Origin: Prorocentrum cordatum
Taxonomy: Eukaryota > Sar > Dinophyceae > Prorocentrales > Prorocentraceae
DNA length: 22,500 nucleotides
Direction of reading: 5' to 3'
NCBI GenBank assembly: GCA_963575745.1
Contig: CAUYUJ010009486.1
Location: forward strand, 1-22,500
Of the stretch, positions 1-8,070 are shown one piece after another. The notes beneath the pieces were generated by a model. It saw only the letters and a program-made list of their open reading frames with translations. It was not told the origin of the DNA and did no database searches. Position numbers and translations under genes: made by a program. The stretch's first letter is position 1. Every line of letters starts with the position of its first letter.

Positions 1-34
1 CTCCTCCTCCTCCTCCTCCTCCTCCTCCTCCTCC
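1..34. repeat. CTC/GGA trinucleotide tract (window edge)
   Basis: An uninterrupted CTC trinucleotide run begins at the window edge and ends where GC-rich unique sequence starts. It is the same microsatellite class as the tracts at 3661, 8812, 15065 and 16452, here with pyrimidines on the plus strand. Confidence 0.95.
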
Positions 35-165
35 GCCACCCCCCCCTCCACTCGTTCCGACAGGCAGGACGTGCCCAACCCCCCAGCGGATCCAAGGAGG
101 GGGCGATCGTTGTCCCATCCAGAGTAGGGGACTTCGAGACCCCGTCGAGCCATGAACAAGAGTCA

Positions 166-245
166 CGACGACAGGTTCTTCGCCTTTTCTGGCCTCTGGG
201 CGCCCTGACCTGGCCTCGGGAAAGTCCCAAAACAACTCAGGATAA
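166..245 (+). repeat. R1 dispersed repeat, copy 1
   Basis: The copy starts with a CGACGACAGG-type block, runs through a TTCGCCTTTTCTGGCCTC centre and a CCTCGGG block, and ends in AACAACTCAGGAT. The same order of blocks is seen at 354-440 (inverted), 725-806, 1312-1390, 1465-1530 and 8457-8534 (inverted). No open frame is preserved across copies. Confidence 0.6.
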
Positions 246-353
246 CACACCGTTCCCCGAGGAGGGGCTCGACCCTGGCCCAGACCCCCGACGTCGTGAT
301 TTTTTCAACGTCGACCCCCAGAAGTCTGAGCCCGTGTCCCAGGACCGGTATTT

Positions 354-440
354 CATCCTGAATCGTTGTTTGACGCTCCCGAGGCCAGGGAAGCGCCCGC
401 CGGGGCCCTAAAATAGCAAAAAAAAACCTCCCGTTGCGAC
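354..440 (-). repeat. R1 dispersed repeat, copy 2 (inverted)
   Basis: Read on the minus strand, this copy has GCAACGGGAGG, then a T-run with GCTATTTTAGG, then CTGGCCTCGGGAGCGTCAAA, and ends AACGATTCAGGATG. It matches the plus-strand copy at 725-806 block for block. Confidence 0.7.
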
Positions 441-724
441 TTTTGAAAACGCGAGGAGGTCTGGGGGAATGGGTCGATACCCCTGGGGGTTGACGTCATG
501 AAAGAATCATGACGCCCGGAGTCGGGGACTCGACGAAGTTCGAGGGTCGAGGCTTGGCGAGAAGTTGGCGCCCCACCCGCACCTTCACGTCCCGGTGCAC
601 CACGCCGCACGTGTGCAGGTGCTCGAGCGCGGAGAGCGTCTGCCTCATCACGTCCCGGCAGAACGACTGGGTGATCGGCGCCGTCCTCAGAGGAAGGCCC
701 AGACCCCCTCGCGCCGTGAAAAAA

Positions 725-806
725 CGACGACGGGAAGTCTTTCGCTATTTTCGGCCTCGGGGAGCCCATCCTGAGCCTCGGGGCCGTCAAACAACGACTC
801 AGGATG
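725..806 (+). repeat. R1 dispersed repeat, copy 3 (best conserved)
   Basis: This copy holds the clearest version of the family: CGACGACGGGAAGT, TTTCGCTATTTTCGGCCTC, GAGCCTCGGGGCCGTCAAA and AACGACTCAGGATGC. It is the reference used to recognise the others. Confidence 0.7.
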
Positions 807-902
807 CAACACTGGTCGGGGAAGGGGTCCAGACCTCTGGGGGTCGATGTTTCGAAAAAATCAAAACATCGGGGGTCTGGGAGGAGGGAAGAGATGCATA
901 AG

Positions 903-994
903 CATAAGCTTGTCGGAGGTCCGCGCGGGGCGGCCGCCCTATGGAGATCCCAGCGTCGATCCAAGAAACCCGCGCGGACCTCCGAGAGCGTATG
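903..994. repeat. F3 foldback element (GGTCCGCGCGG core), copy 1
   Basis: The left arm (903-929) and right arm (969-994) are inverted copies of each other, built around CGGAGGTCCGCGCGG, with a spacer of about 40 bp. The right flank (AAGAAACCCGC, then GTATGTCTGTGCCG) is also seen to the right of the related element at 8071-8195. The two therefore belong to one dispersed family and are not chance palindromes. No coding capacity is present. Confidence 0.75.
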
Positions 995-1063
995 TCTGTG
1001 CCGTTTTGACATCTTCGAGTCCTCCTGAGGCAGTCGAAGAGCTCCTCTCCTTGGCAGGGCCCT

Positions 1064-1259
1064 CCCAGGTGGGGTCCGAGCAAATGGTGTCGGAGGATCG
1101 CGCCGCATCGCCGATCCGCATCGGCGATGCATCTGCGACGCACCGGCGACCTCGGCGGTGCATCGGCGACGTCGGCGCGGAGAAAAATGGCTCCACATCG
1201 TCGATGCAACGGCGATGCGGCGCGATCCTCCGACCCCATATAATCGGACCTCATCTGGG
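1064..1259. mobile_element. F2 foldback/MITE-like element with CATCGGCGA repeats, copy 1
   Basis: Inverted termini run inward from 1064 and 1259: a CCCAG-TG-GGTCCGA block, then TCGGAGGATCGCGCCGCATC, with only a few mismatches over about 50 bp. Between the arms lies a GATGCATCGGCGACG-type array in both orientations. A second copy with the same terminal block is at 4970-5200. The size, inverted ends and lack of an ORF fit a non-autonomous foldback or MITE-like element. I see no clear target-site duplication. Confidence 0.75.
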
Positions 1260-1311
1260 AACCCTAGACCTTGGCAGGGTCATTCTCCAGACATGCAATG
1301 CCTTGGAAAAG

Positions 1312-1390
1312 ACAGGACGGAAGATGTTCGTCGTGTTCTGCCTCCGGGGGCCCTTTCTGGGCCTCGGGACGGTCACGAAACAAGCCCGGA
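1312..1390 (+). repeat. R1 dispersed repeat, copy 4 (diverged)
   Basis: The order GACGGAAGATGTTCGTCG, CCTCCGGGGGCCC, GGGCCTCGGGACGGTCACGAAACAA follows the R1 copy at 725-806, with many substitutions. Confidence 0.5.
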
Positions 1391-1464
1391 CGAAAAACAG
1401 GTCCCCAGGAATTGGTCCACAGCTACAGGGACCCCGTATTGGCAACTACTTTTTTTGGTCTGGG

Positions 1465-1530
1465 CGCTTTTTCTCGATTTCGGCCTGGCGGGGCCGTTTC
1501 CGGGCCCCAGGGCCATCAAACATAGGTCTG
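1465..1530 (+). repeat. R1 dispersed repeat, copy 5 (partial)
   Basis: GCGCTTTTTCTCGATTTCGG, then a GGGCCGTTTCCGGGCCCCAG-type block and GGCCATCAAACATAGG, resemble the central and right parts of R1. It is followed by a GGGTCGAGACCTTTGGGG block, like the one that follows copy 3. Confidence 0.45.
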
Positions 1531-1577
1531 GGACGGAAGGGTCGAGACCTTTGGGGCCGCGGGTTGATAAAGTTAGG

Positions 1578-1600
1578 TCGGGCAGATCCTCCCACAGGCG
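1578..1600 (+). repeat. Truncated left end of the TCGGGC-TIR element family
   Basis: TCGGGCAGATCCTCCCACAG matches the left terminus of the elements at 5208, 6141, 6893 and 15385. No matching right terminus follows, so this is a fragment. Confidence 0.5.
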
Positions 1601-1830
1601 TATGTTCGAGGAACAAATCCGCCGGCCCCCTTGCGGGGCCATCAGGCTGCGAGGATTAAGCTTGCTGCTCCCTGCACCAGTTCCAGTTTCCAGTTTCCAT
1701 TGTTACAGTACTGCTTTCTGCTTCCTACTGTAAATTGTTACTGTCCGCGCGAGGTGGGGGAGCCGAAAACAGCCCTGGTTAGCATCCCCCGGGAGGGTTC
1801 TTAGAATTCCTGGGGAGGTAAAAAATTACA

Positions 1831-2745
1831 CCCCTCACGCAGATCGGAGGGGTCAGGGTCCAAAGACACAAGGGATTTGCCAGATTTCTGAAATTCGGTG
1901 GCACCCCTTACGCAGATAGGCAGGGTCAGGGGCTAAAAACACAAAGGATTTGCCACTTTCCTGAAATTCGGTGGCACCCCTCACGCAGATCGGCGGGGTC
2001 AGGGTCCAAAAACACAAAGGATTTGCCACATTTCTGAAATTCGGTGGCATCTCTCATGCAGATCGGCGGGGTCAGGGTCCAAAAACACAAAGGACTTGCT
2101 ACATTTTTGAAATTCGGTGGCACCCCTCACGCAGGTCGGCGGGGTCAGGGTCCAAAAACACAGGATTTGCGTTTTTAATTAGTAACACCGCTCACACAGA
2201 TCGGCGGGGTCAGGGTCCAAAAACACAAAGGATTTGCAACATTTCTGCCATTTCCTGACACCCCTCACACAGATCGGCGGGGTCAGGGTCCAAGAACACA
2301 AAGGATTTGCCGCATTCTTGAAATTCGGTGGCACCCCTCACGCAGATCGGCGGGGTCAGGGTCCAAAAACACGAAGGATGTGCCACATTTCTGAAATTCG
2401 GTGGCACCCCTCACGCAGGTCGGCGGGGTCAGGGTCCAAAAACACAAAGGATTTGCATCATTTCTGAAATTTCCTGACACCCCTCACGCAGATCAGCGGG
2501 GTCAGGGTCCAAAAACACAAAGGACTTGCTACATTTCTGAAATTCGGTGGCACCCCTCACGCAGATCGGCGGGGTCAGGGTCCAAAAACACGTGGGATTT
2601 AAAACATTTCTGAAATTCGGTGGCAGCCCTCACGCAGATCCGGAGGGTCAGGGTCCAAAGACAGTAGGGATTTGCCACATGTCAGAAATTCGGCGGCATC
2701 CCTCACGCAGATCGGCAGGGTCAGGGTCGAAAAACAAATAGGTCC
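1831..2745 (+). repeat. 73-bp satellite, 13 units
   Basis: Units begin at 1838, 1911, 1984, 2057, 2130, 2195, 2268, 2341, 2414, 2487, 2560, 2633 and 2706. Every step is 73 bp except one of 65 bp (2130 to 2195), where the unit lost 8 bp and its 3' part diverged. Each unit has CACCCCTCACGCAGATCGG, GGGGTCAGGGTCCAAAAACA, CAAAGGATTTGCCACATTTC and TGAAATTCGGTGG. Because 73 is not a multiple of three, the frame changes in every unit and the array is not a coding repeat. The first and last units are the most diverged, as expected of a homogenised satellite. Confidence 0.95.
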
Positions 2746-2839
2746 CGACACTGCTTCACGGCAGGGCCAAAGCCTCATGACTTCGCTCTTCCATGGCCCA
2801 TTCTCCGAGAGAGGGGGCCGGCGGCAGGTGGTGAAGCCC

Positions 2840-2927
2840 TTACGGATAATCCGAAATACTTACAAATAACCATAAATTTTTAAAAATCGTCCCCAGGTTA
2901 TTTTCTGACTGTTAGAAGGACAGGCCC
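2840..2927 (+). repeat. Right half of a TCGGGC-TIR element (fragment)
   Basis: AAAATCGTCCCCAGGTTATT followed by AAGGACAGGCCCGA matches the conserved inner block and the right terminus of the four near-complete copies. The expected left terminus is missing or too diverged to recognise. Confidence 0.55.
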
Positions 2928-3072
2928 GAATTAATGATGAAATGAATCCGTCGGATTGGGATGTGCGTTGATTCGAGCTGCATCGGCACGACGGGGACAA
3001 GATCGAAGAGGACTGGCTGCGACGGAACACACAACAGCGCCTGCGATGGTGAATCCGCACCTTCCTGGACAG

Positions 3073-3388
3073 GTTGGGGCTATCGGGCCCCCATCGGCGA
3101 TCAGTTTTGGGTGACCCAAAAGGGGGTCCAGCTGAAAGGGGGGAAAGCAACATATTTGGGGCAATTGTATTGCAAATGTATTGCGCCGGGGAATTGTGTT
3201 GCATTGTATTGCAAGTAATGTATTGCACGCGGGAATACAGCAATACACTTGCGCCCCAAGCTGCGTTGCACGCCCCAAACTTATGACAACCCCACAAATC
3301 TATTGCACCAAATCTCGCTCCCTCGTCGCTGGACCCCCTTTTGGGTCAACCCGATCAGTGGGCGATTGGGGGTCGATGCATCCCCCCA
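3073..3388. mobile_element. Inverted-repeat element with an AT-rich TATTGC centre
   Basis: The arms at 3088-3132 and 3328-3372 are nearly perfect inverted copies, including GCTGGACCCCCTTTTGGGTC on the right and its complement on the left. Weaker complementarity extends outward to about 3073 and 3388. The interior is unusually AT-rich for the region and repeats TATTGC about seven times between 3165 and 3305. It encodes no domain. It has the layout of a non-autonomous foldback or MITE-like element, but only one copy is in this window and no target-site duplication is evident. Confidence 0.7.
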
Positions 3389-3660
3389 CTATGCCTACCC
3401 CCCCCTCTCGTTGCCCATGGCCCGCCGCCACGGCTGGACGCGGCCGGAAAAGCTCCTGCGGTGGCGTGAGGGGGGGGGGGCCTTCCCGAGGGTGCGCCCG
3501 GGCGGTTGGACGCAGCGCCGCCCTCACGAGAGCCTCCTTGTGGGCGCCTTCGGGGAGCCCCCTTGCCTCTCTAGAGGGCCGCCATCTTGGCCCCGCCCCC
3601 GACCCAGGTCTGGTCAAACCCCGTCGCGGCGCCGCCCCTGCCGCCCGGTGATCTGTCACA
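3389..3660. other. GC-rich non-coding stretch
   Basis: I see no gene. Overlapping frames are rich in Arg, Pro and Gly and carry no domain. The G-run at 3469-3480 and the C-runs are composition features only. Confidence 0.45.
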
Positions 3661-3957
3661 GGAGGGGGAGGAGGAGGAGGAGGAGGAGGAGGAGGAGGAG
3701 GAGGAGGAGGAGGAGGAGGAGGAGATGGAGGAGGAGGAGGAGGAGGAAGAGGAGGAGGAGCAGCAGGAGGAGCAGCAGGAGGAGGAGGAGGAGGAGGAGA
3801 AGGAGGAGGAGAAGGGAGGAGGAGGAGGAGCAGCAGGAGGAGCAGGAGGAGGAGCAGGAGGATTAGGAGGATTAGGAGGATGAGGAGGATGAGGAGGAGG
3901 AGGAGGAGGAGGAGGAGGAGAAGGAGGAGGAGGAGGAGGAGGAGGAGGAGGCGGAGG
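3661..3957 (+). repeat. GGA trinucleotide tract with interruptions
   Basis: This is about 300 bp of GGA/GAG repeats interrupted by GCA (as GGAGCAGCAGGAGG), GAA, ATG and GGATTA variants. Translations give poly-Glu, poly-Arg or poly-Gly runs in the three frames, so the long frames that cross it are artefacts. The interruptions form their own higher-order repeats (GGAGCAGCA, GGATTAGGATTA). Confidence 0.95.
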
Positions 3958-4098
3958 ACTGTATGACTGTACGACCTAAAAGGTACCTGCTACATCTGCG
4001 GCGGGTTTCTGGGCCCTCGGGGGGCCCCTCTCGCCGCCAGAGCTGGGCGCGGCTCGGCGAGCGTGCCACGACGGAGGCCTCTGGAGGGTTCTGGGGGC

Positions 4099-4265
4099 GA
4101 GTTCTGAGCGGGGTTGGGGTCTTGGGGCGGCGTGCGGGTTGAGCATCGTTGAACCGATCCCGAGTTCTGAGCGGAGTTGGGTCTTGGGGTGACGTTGCAG
4201 GTTGAGCCTCGTGGAGCCGATCCCGAGTTCTGAGCGGGGTTGGGTCTTGGGGTGGCGTGCAGGTG
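4099..4265. repeat. 63-bp minisatellite, about 2.7 units
   Basis: Units start at 4099, 4162 and 4225, each with GAGTTCTGAGCGGGGTTGGG and CTTGGGGTGGCGTGCAGGTT, followed by a GAGC-TCGTTGAACCGATCCC block. The 63-bp period keeps frame, so a minus-strand frame (4733 to 3990) reads an approximate 21-residue repeat containing PNPAQNSGS. I do not take this as evidence of a real protein. Confidence 0.85.
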
Positions 4266-4345
4266 GCAGCAGAGGGCCTCACAGGAGCCGCCCAGCCAAG
4301 AATGGGAAACCGCTGGCAGCAAGGATGCATCACCGTGCCCTTTTG

Positions 4346-4477
4346 GGAGGGCCGCGCGGATTTCTCGGGTTGGCGCTGGATCCCCCTCCCTCGCGGGCAC
4401 GAAGCGTGCCAGGGTGGCGCTGGAGGCGCCGCCAGGGGGGTTCAAGCGCTGACCTAAGAGATCCTCGCAGGCCTCCG
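4346..4477. repeat. F3 foldback element, copy 2
   Basis: The left side reads GGGCCGCGCGGATTTCTCGG, then GGCGCTGGATCCCCCTCCCT. The right side reads GGCGCCGCCAGGGGGGTTCA, then AGCGCTGACCTAAGAGATCC and GCAGGCCTCCG, and is an imperfect inverse of the left. The element at 8071-8195 has the same series of blocks in the same order. Because the DNA is repeated, both copies translate on the minus strand to a similar PPGGAS-containing peptide. That similarity does not show coding. Confidence 0.7.
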
Positions 4478-4661
4478 AAAATTGAGGCTGGTGTTGCGCA
4501 CCCGACTCGGAGAGGGGCCGACCGTGGCAACTAGACTGGCCCGAGTCCGTGTCTACCAAAAACCTGGATAGAAGCCCACGTTGGGGCGGGTCGTGCAGTG
4601 TGTACATCGTCGCATCGTGCCTTCCCGTTAACCATCGGTCGGAAAAAGCTGATGGAAACAT

Positions 4662-4772
4662 GAAGCAGGAAGGCGTTGAAAATAGATTGGGTGTCCGCCC
4701 GCCTCCTAAGGAGGACGGAAAAGGTGAAGCCACTCGATCATTGAAGTAGGAAGGCGCTTAAAGTAGATTGGA
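4662..4772 (+). repeat. 81-bp short direct duplication
   Basis: GAAGCAGGAAGGCGTTGAAA at 4662 recurs at 4743 as GAAGTAGGAAGGCGCTTAAA, and both are followed by TAGATTGG. The period is 81 bp, and the upstream GGTCGGAAAAAG / GGACGGAAAAGG pair fits the same register. Confidence 0.75.
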
Positions 4773-4969
4773 ATCTGGCACTCCAACAACAAAAAAAACT
4801 ACTTTCAACGACGGATGGGTACACCTGCAGCGTGCACAGAGAAGCCGCTGCAAGGGACCGACAGGCGACGACAACGCGACGCACGAGAGAACGCCGGAGG
4901 GGGCAGGCCGACCCATCGAGCTAAGATGTGTACCATAGTCCGGCCCAGGATGATGACTGCACTGGCCTC

Positions 4970-5200
4970 CAGATGGGGTCGGAGGATCGCGCCGCATCGG
5001 CGATACATCGGCGACGCATCGGCGATGCTCCAGCGATGCATCGACGACGTCAGCGATGCATCGACGACGTCGGCGATGCATCGGCGGCATCGACGTGAAG
5101 CAAGTCGAGCTCCATGTTGAGCCGCATCGGCGATGCATCGGCGACGCACATCAGCGAGGCGGCGCGACTCTCCGACCCCAGCTGCTCCGACCCCATCCAG
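4970..5200. mobile_element. F2 foldback/MITE-like element, copy 2
   Basis: The left end (CCAGATGGGGTCGGAGGATC, then GCGCCGCATCGGCGA) is inverted at the right end (GGCGGCGCGACTCTCCGACC, then a second GCTCCGACCCCATCC). The interior is a run of GATGCATCGGCGACG-like units, several in direct order and one inverted. The termini match the element at 1064-1259. A TCGGGC-TIR element begins only 8 bp to the right. Confidence 0.75.
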
Positions 5201-5207
5201 GATCAGG

Positions 5208-5347
5208 TCGGGCATGTCCTCACACAGGGCGGATTTTGGAAGAAGAATGGAAGGGAGTCCCAAAATATTCAAATATTTTGAAAAACATTACAGGGAAGTC
5301 GTCCCCAGACTACTTTTTTGAACTGTATAGTAGTGGGGCATGCCCGA
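5208..5347. mobile_element. TCGGGC-TIR element, copy 1 (140 bp)
   Basis: The left terminus TCGGGCATGTCCTCACACAG is answered by GGGGCATGCCCGA at the right. Inside is the conserved AAGTCGTCCCCAGACTACTT block that all family members carry near their right half. The middle is AT-rich and contains a small ATATTCAAATATTT hairpin. There is no ORF. Structure and repetition indicate a non-autonomous inverted-repeat transposon. Confidence 0.8.
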
Positions 5348-5420
5348 CTTAGATCTAGGAGGCCTCGACACCCAGAACTGTCGAAAGTTGCAGGCGGGCG
5401 CGACGACCACGGCAACCCTT

Positions 5421-5605
5421 GGGGGCGGCCAAGAGGGGGGCGTCCAAGAAGGGGGGGGGCGCAAATCATGGCCGGCGACATGTGCGCGGCGGGCCAGGGA
5501 CGTGATGAAATAGGAAGAGGCGCCACGAAATCTGGGGACATGTCATGGCCCACGCCATGATGTCCACCCCCCCCCCTTGTCGTCGCCCCCCTCTTGGCCG
5601 CCCCC
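5421..5605. repeat. Long inverted repeat, about 60-bp arms
   Basis: The left arm (5421-5482: GGGGGCGGCCAAGAGGGGGG, later AAATCATGGCCGGCGACATG) is inverted at 5544-5605 (GCCATGATGTCC, then CGCCCCCCTCTTGGCCGCCC). Mismatches are concentrated in the G-run. The spacer is about 60 bp and contains a second small palindrome (GGACATGTCATGG with CCATGATGTCC). Confidence 0.75.
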
Positions 5606-6140
5606 GAAACCCCGGGGGGGGGCTGGGACTGCAGCACCTGCGCGGTATGAGCACTGCGGATGCAGCGGTATGAGCGGCAGCGGACCCGCGGCTGTGAAGA
5701 AGGGCGGCGGGCGCCGTGGGTGACGGCCGCGACGCCCCTGGAGGGACAGCGCGTCGGCCCGGGGACAAGCACGCGCGCGCGCCTCAATCTGCGGGGGCCC
5801 CCCAAATCTCAGGATGCAACGCTGGGGAAGCTGCACTCAACATCGGCGCTAGTATTCGGGCGTTGGCAGAACTGGGTTCAATGGGACCTGGTTTAGTGAT
5901 GTGTACTGGGGGCGCCCCCCCCGCCCCGTTCCACTAACCGGAACTGCCGTCACCCGAAAAAACACGAGCTACGGCAGACCTGGCTTAGTGCTTCTGGCCA
6001 GTGTAGGCGCTCTGGGGCCCTACCACAAACCGGGTCCCCTTACCTGGGGCCCTGGCTACACCCGAAGTGTGTCCGTGTTCGGAAACCAGCCCGATCCGGT
6101 GCGACCGCCCCCCTGCCCACGCCGAGCACCTGCTACTTTT
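5606..6140. other. Non-coding GC-rich stretch
   Basis: I see no gene, RNA gene or clear repeat. A short CTCAGGATGCAACGCTGG block near 5810 resembles the right end of R1. Confidence 0.4.
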
Positions 6141-6297
6141 GAGTCGGGCGTGTCCCCCTACAGGGGGATTTTGGGCGGAAAATAAAAGATACGGAAAAAA
6201 TACCCCCCAAAATACTCCAAAGGAGTCCAAAAATCGTCCCCGGACTATTTTTTGCCTATGTTTGATCATCCCCCCTGTAGGGGGACAGGCCCGACTC
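6141..6297. mobile_element. TCGGGC-TIR element, copy 2 (157 bp, best termini)
   Basis: The arms 6141-6168 and 6270-6297 are about 28 bp long and differ at roughly one position over the first 26. The left arm begins GAGTCGGGCGTGTCCCCCTA. The conserved inner block is AAAATCGTCCCCGGACTATT. The well-matched arms suggest this is the youngest copy in the window. No ORF is present and I see no target-site duplication. Confidence 0.85.
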
Positions 6298-6892
6298 AGT
6301 GCTGCTTCCGACGGCCGTCGCCCGAAGGGCCGAGGTCGGCGTCGCCCACGGCAGGGGCAGAGGGCCCCGGGGCGCCCGGGGAGCGTGGAGGCCTTGCGGC
6401 GGTGGCCGGCCGCCCCGCGCTCGCCTCTCCGAAGCCACCGCCCTGCCTTCTGGGCAGCCTCTTCTGACCAGCCTCGAACTTATCCCTATCCCTAAGGTTG
6501 ACACACCAAAAGGCGATGGCAATCTCAGGGATTCGCCGTCGAAAAATAAGGGAATCCCTAAGATTGGCATCGTGATGAGGAGATGCCCAGCATAGGGATA
6601 GGAAAATGTTCCAGGCTGGTAATCTTCGGAAGCCCACTGAGCGCTTCCGAGACGCCCCCTGCCGTCGTGCCCAGGTTCGGTGGCAACTCGTGGGAGCCTG
6701 ACGTACCATCTTGTCGGCTCTTGCGAATCGACGCAGGTCGACGCGAAGTCGACGCTAGCCGAGGCTAAATCGGTGCCATCTCATCGACTCCCAGACACCA
6801 ATCGACGCCAAAGACGGAATTAAGAGGGTATACAAGGCTCCCATTCTTTGCTACCGAACCCAGGTATTCGCCGATGTGCTCTTCTCTGAGAT
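6298..6892. other. Non-coding stretch with a small inverted repeat
   Basis: No gene is supported. CCTATCCCTA near 6486 is inverted as TAGGGATAGG near 6593, with an inner GGGATTC / GAATCCC pair. TCGACGC occurs four times between 6728 and 6805. Confidence 0.4.
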
Positions 6893-7042
6893 CGGGCATG
6901 TCCTCCTACAGGCGGCTTTTGGAGGAAGAACCAAGCACAGACAAAGCATGCCGAAACATAGTCAACAACATCCTAGAACAATCGTCCCAAGTCTATGTTT
7001 GACTGCTTGTTGAATATTCCTCCTGTGCAGGGACAGGCCCGA
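6893..7042. mobile_element. TCGGGC-TIR element, copy 3 (150 bp)
   Basis: The left terminus TCGGGCATGTCCTCCTACAG pairs with CCTCCTGTGCAGGGACAGGC, then CCGA, at the right. The inner block ACAATCGTCCCAAGTCTATG corresponds to the family block. AT-rich middle, no ORF. Confidence 0.8.
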
Positions 7043-7069
7043 CTTGAGTATATTGGCGGCGAGCAGAAG

Positions 7070-7207
7070 GGGGTAGGGGGAGGGGGGAAGGCTTCTTAGA
7101 AGGAGGCTGCTTCTTAGAAGGCGCCGGCCTTACATCTACAGAGAAGGCCCGCACCTTCTAAGAAGCAGGGGTGCTTCGAAGAAGCCTTCCCCCCTCCCCC
7201 TCCCCCC
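7070..7207. repeat. Large hairpin, CTTCTTAGAAGG arms
   Basis: The left arm (7070-7131) contains AAGGCTTCTTAGAAGGAGGC and GCTTCTTAGAAGG. The right arm (7144-7207) contains ACCTTCTAAGAAGCAGGGGT and GCTTCGAAGAAGCCTTCCCC. The spacer is about 12 bp. Each arm also contains small palindromes (CTTCTTAGAAG and CTTCGAAG), so several alternative cruciforms are possible. Confidence 0.8.
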
Positions 7208-7351
7208 TCTGCGCGCCGCCAAGTATAGCTCCTTTGTCCTGGAGAGGCCCGTGCCCGCGGGCCCCTGCCCGGCCCTACCCCCCTCTGCGCGCCGCCAAGT
7301 ATAGCTCCTTTGTCCTGGAGAGGCCCGTGCCCGCGGGCCCCTGCCCGGCCC
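7207..7351 (+). repeat. 76-bp tandem duplication
   Basis: The stretch starting CTCTGCGCGCCGCCAAGTAT at 7207 recurs at 7283. It is identical for 69 bases and ends in GGGCCCCTGCCCGGCCC. The perfect identity implies a recent duplication or conversion event. Confidence 0.9.
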
Positions 7352-7676
7352 GACGGCGGCCCGGCAGGGCCGCGAGCTCTGCAGCGGAGGCCGGCCCACA
7401 AGAAACCCTCCACAAGAGACCCAACCTTGGGTCGGGCGAAAGGGGGGGGGATAGCAAAGGGGGGGGGGGGCTGAGAATCAGCTCACGCAGCTGATCTTCC
7501 CGGCGCCTCCCGGCGCCGGAGGCGGCCATGTACCGAGGAATGGGCCCCTCGGTGGGGCCGAGACCAGCCGCATGCAGCAGATTTCGTAGCCCCCCCTCTC
7601 CCTATCCCCCCATCTCGTTCGGCCCGACAACCCTGAGACGCCAGGACGTCCAAGGATCTGTTTGAATGGGAAGGTT

Positions 7677-7768
7677 GCGCTCTTCCCATCGCAGGACCAT
7701 CGACAAGCCCAGGGGAAGCCCGAGGCACCCCGGGGGCGAGCACGGCGTTTCCTGGCATGGGATTCCGC
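7677..7768 (+). repeat. Dispersed repeat R2, copy 1
   Basis: GCGCTCTTCCCATCG, GACCATCG, GGCACCCCGGGGGCGAGCAC and CTGGCATGGGATTCC occur in the same order and spacing at 15256-15343. No coding function is evident. Confidence 0.65.
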
Positions 7769-8070
7769 CGTGCGAGCAGCCGCCGGTGGACAATAAAACA
7801 GGTCGTCGGACAGCTGGCGCCGCAGAGGGCCCTCCCCCGCTCTCGCCCCGCCCCCCCCCTTGAGGTAGAGAGCAGGAAACAGCCGCCCTCCGAAGAAGTC
7901 ACCCCGATACGCGGAGCCGTCTAGCAAACGCACCCACGGGAGGAATCGAGCAGGGCAGGGGTGCTAAGTAAACGCCCAGGGCCGTCTAGTAAACGCCCAT
8001 CATCTGGTCCGGGTGGTTGTCCTCCCTTGACGGAGGTAGAGGGAGAAAGAAACTGCTTGAACAGAAACTT
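7769..8070. other. Non-coding stretch
   Basis: No gene is recognised. GCCGTCTAG(C/T)AAACGCCCA-type text occurs near 7916 and 7981 as a short direct repeat. Confidence 0.4.

Larger units (their letters stand above)
35..902. other. Non-coding mosaic of dispersed repeats
   Basis: No gene is supported here. Open frames on both strands change register between repeated blocks and contain no recognisable domain. The segment contains three copies of the R1 dispersed repeat (listed separately). It also has a recurring block of the type GGGGTC-GA-CCTCTGGGGGTCGA near 464-492 and 819-850, with an inverted version near 305-345. The recurring block makes minus-strand translations repeat a TSTPRG-DPFP motif, which I read as a DNA-repeat effect and not as a protein family. 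Confidence 0.6.

Noticed and set aside
353-1198. 281-codon minus-strand frame with repeated TSTPRG-DPFP
   Set aside because: The repeated peptide comes from R1-associated DNA repeats in changing registers. It overlaps foldback elements and has no domain.
847-1733. Plus-strand frames of 270 and 191 codons
   Set aside because: They run through an F2 foldback element and two R1 copies, and their composition is repeat-driven.
1831-2745. CRISPR-like array
   Set aside because: The full 73-bp unit is conserved with no unique spacers, so it is a satellite.
4805-5272. Minus-strand frame with RRCIADV repeats
   Set aside because: The repeats are the CATCGGCGA units of the F2 element read in one frame.
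6728-6805. TCGACGC short repeats as a regulatory array
   Set aside because: Only four irregularly spaced copies in GC-rich DNA, so this is compatible with chance.
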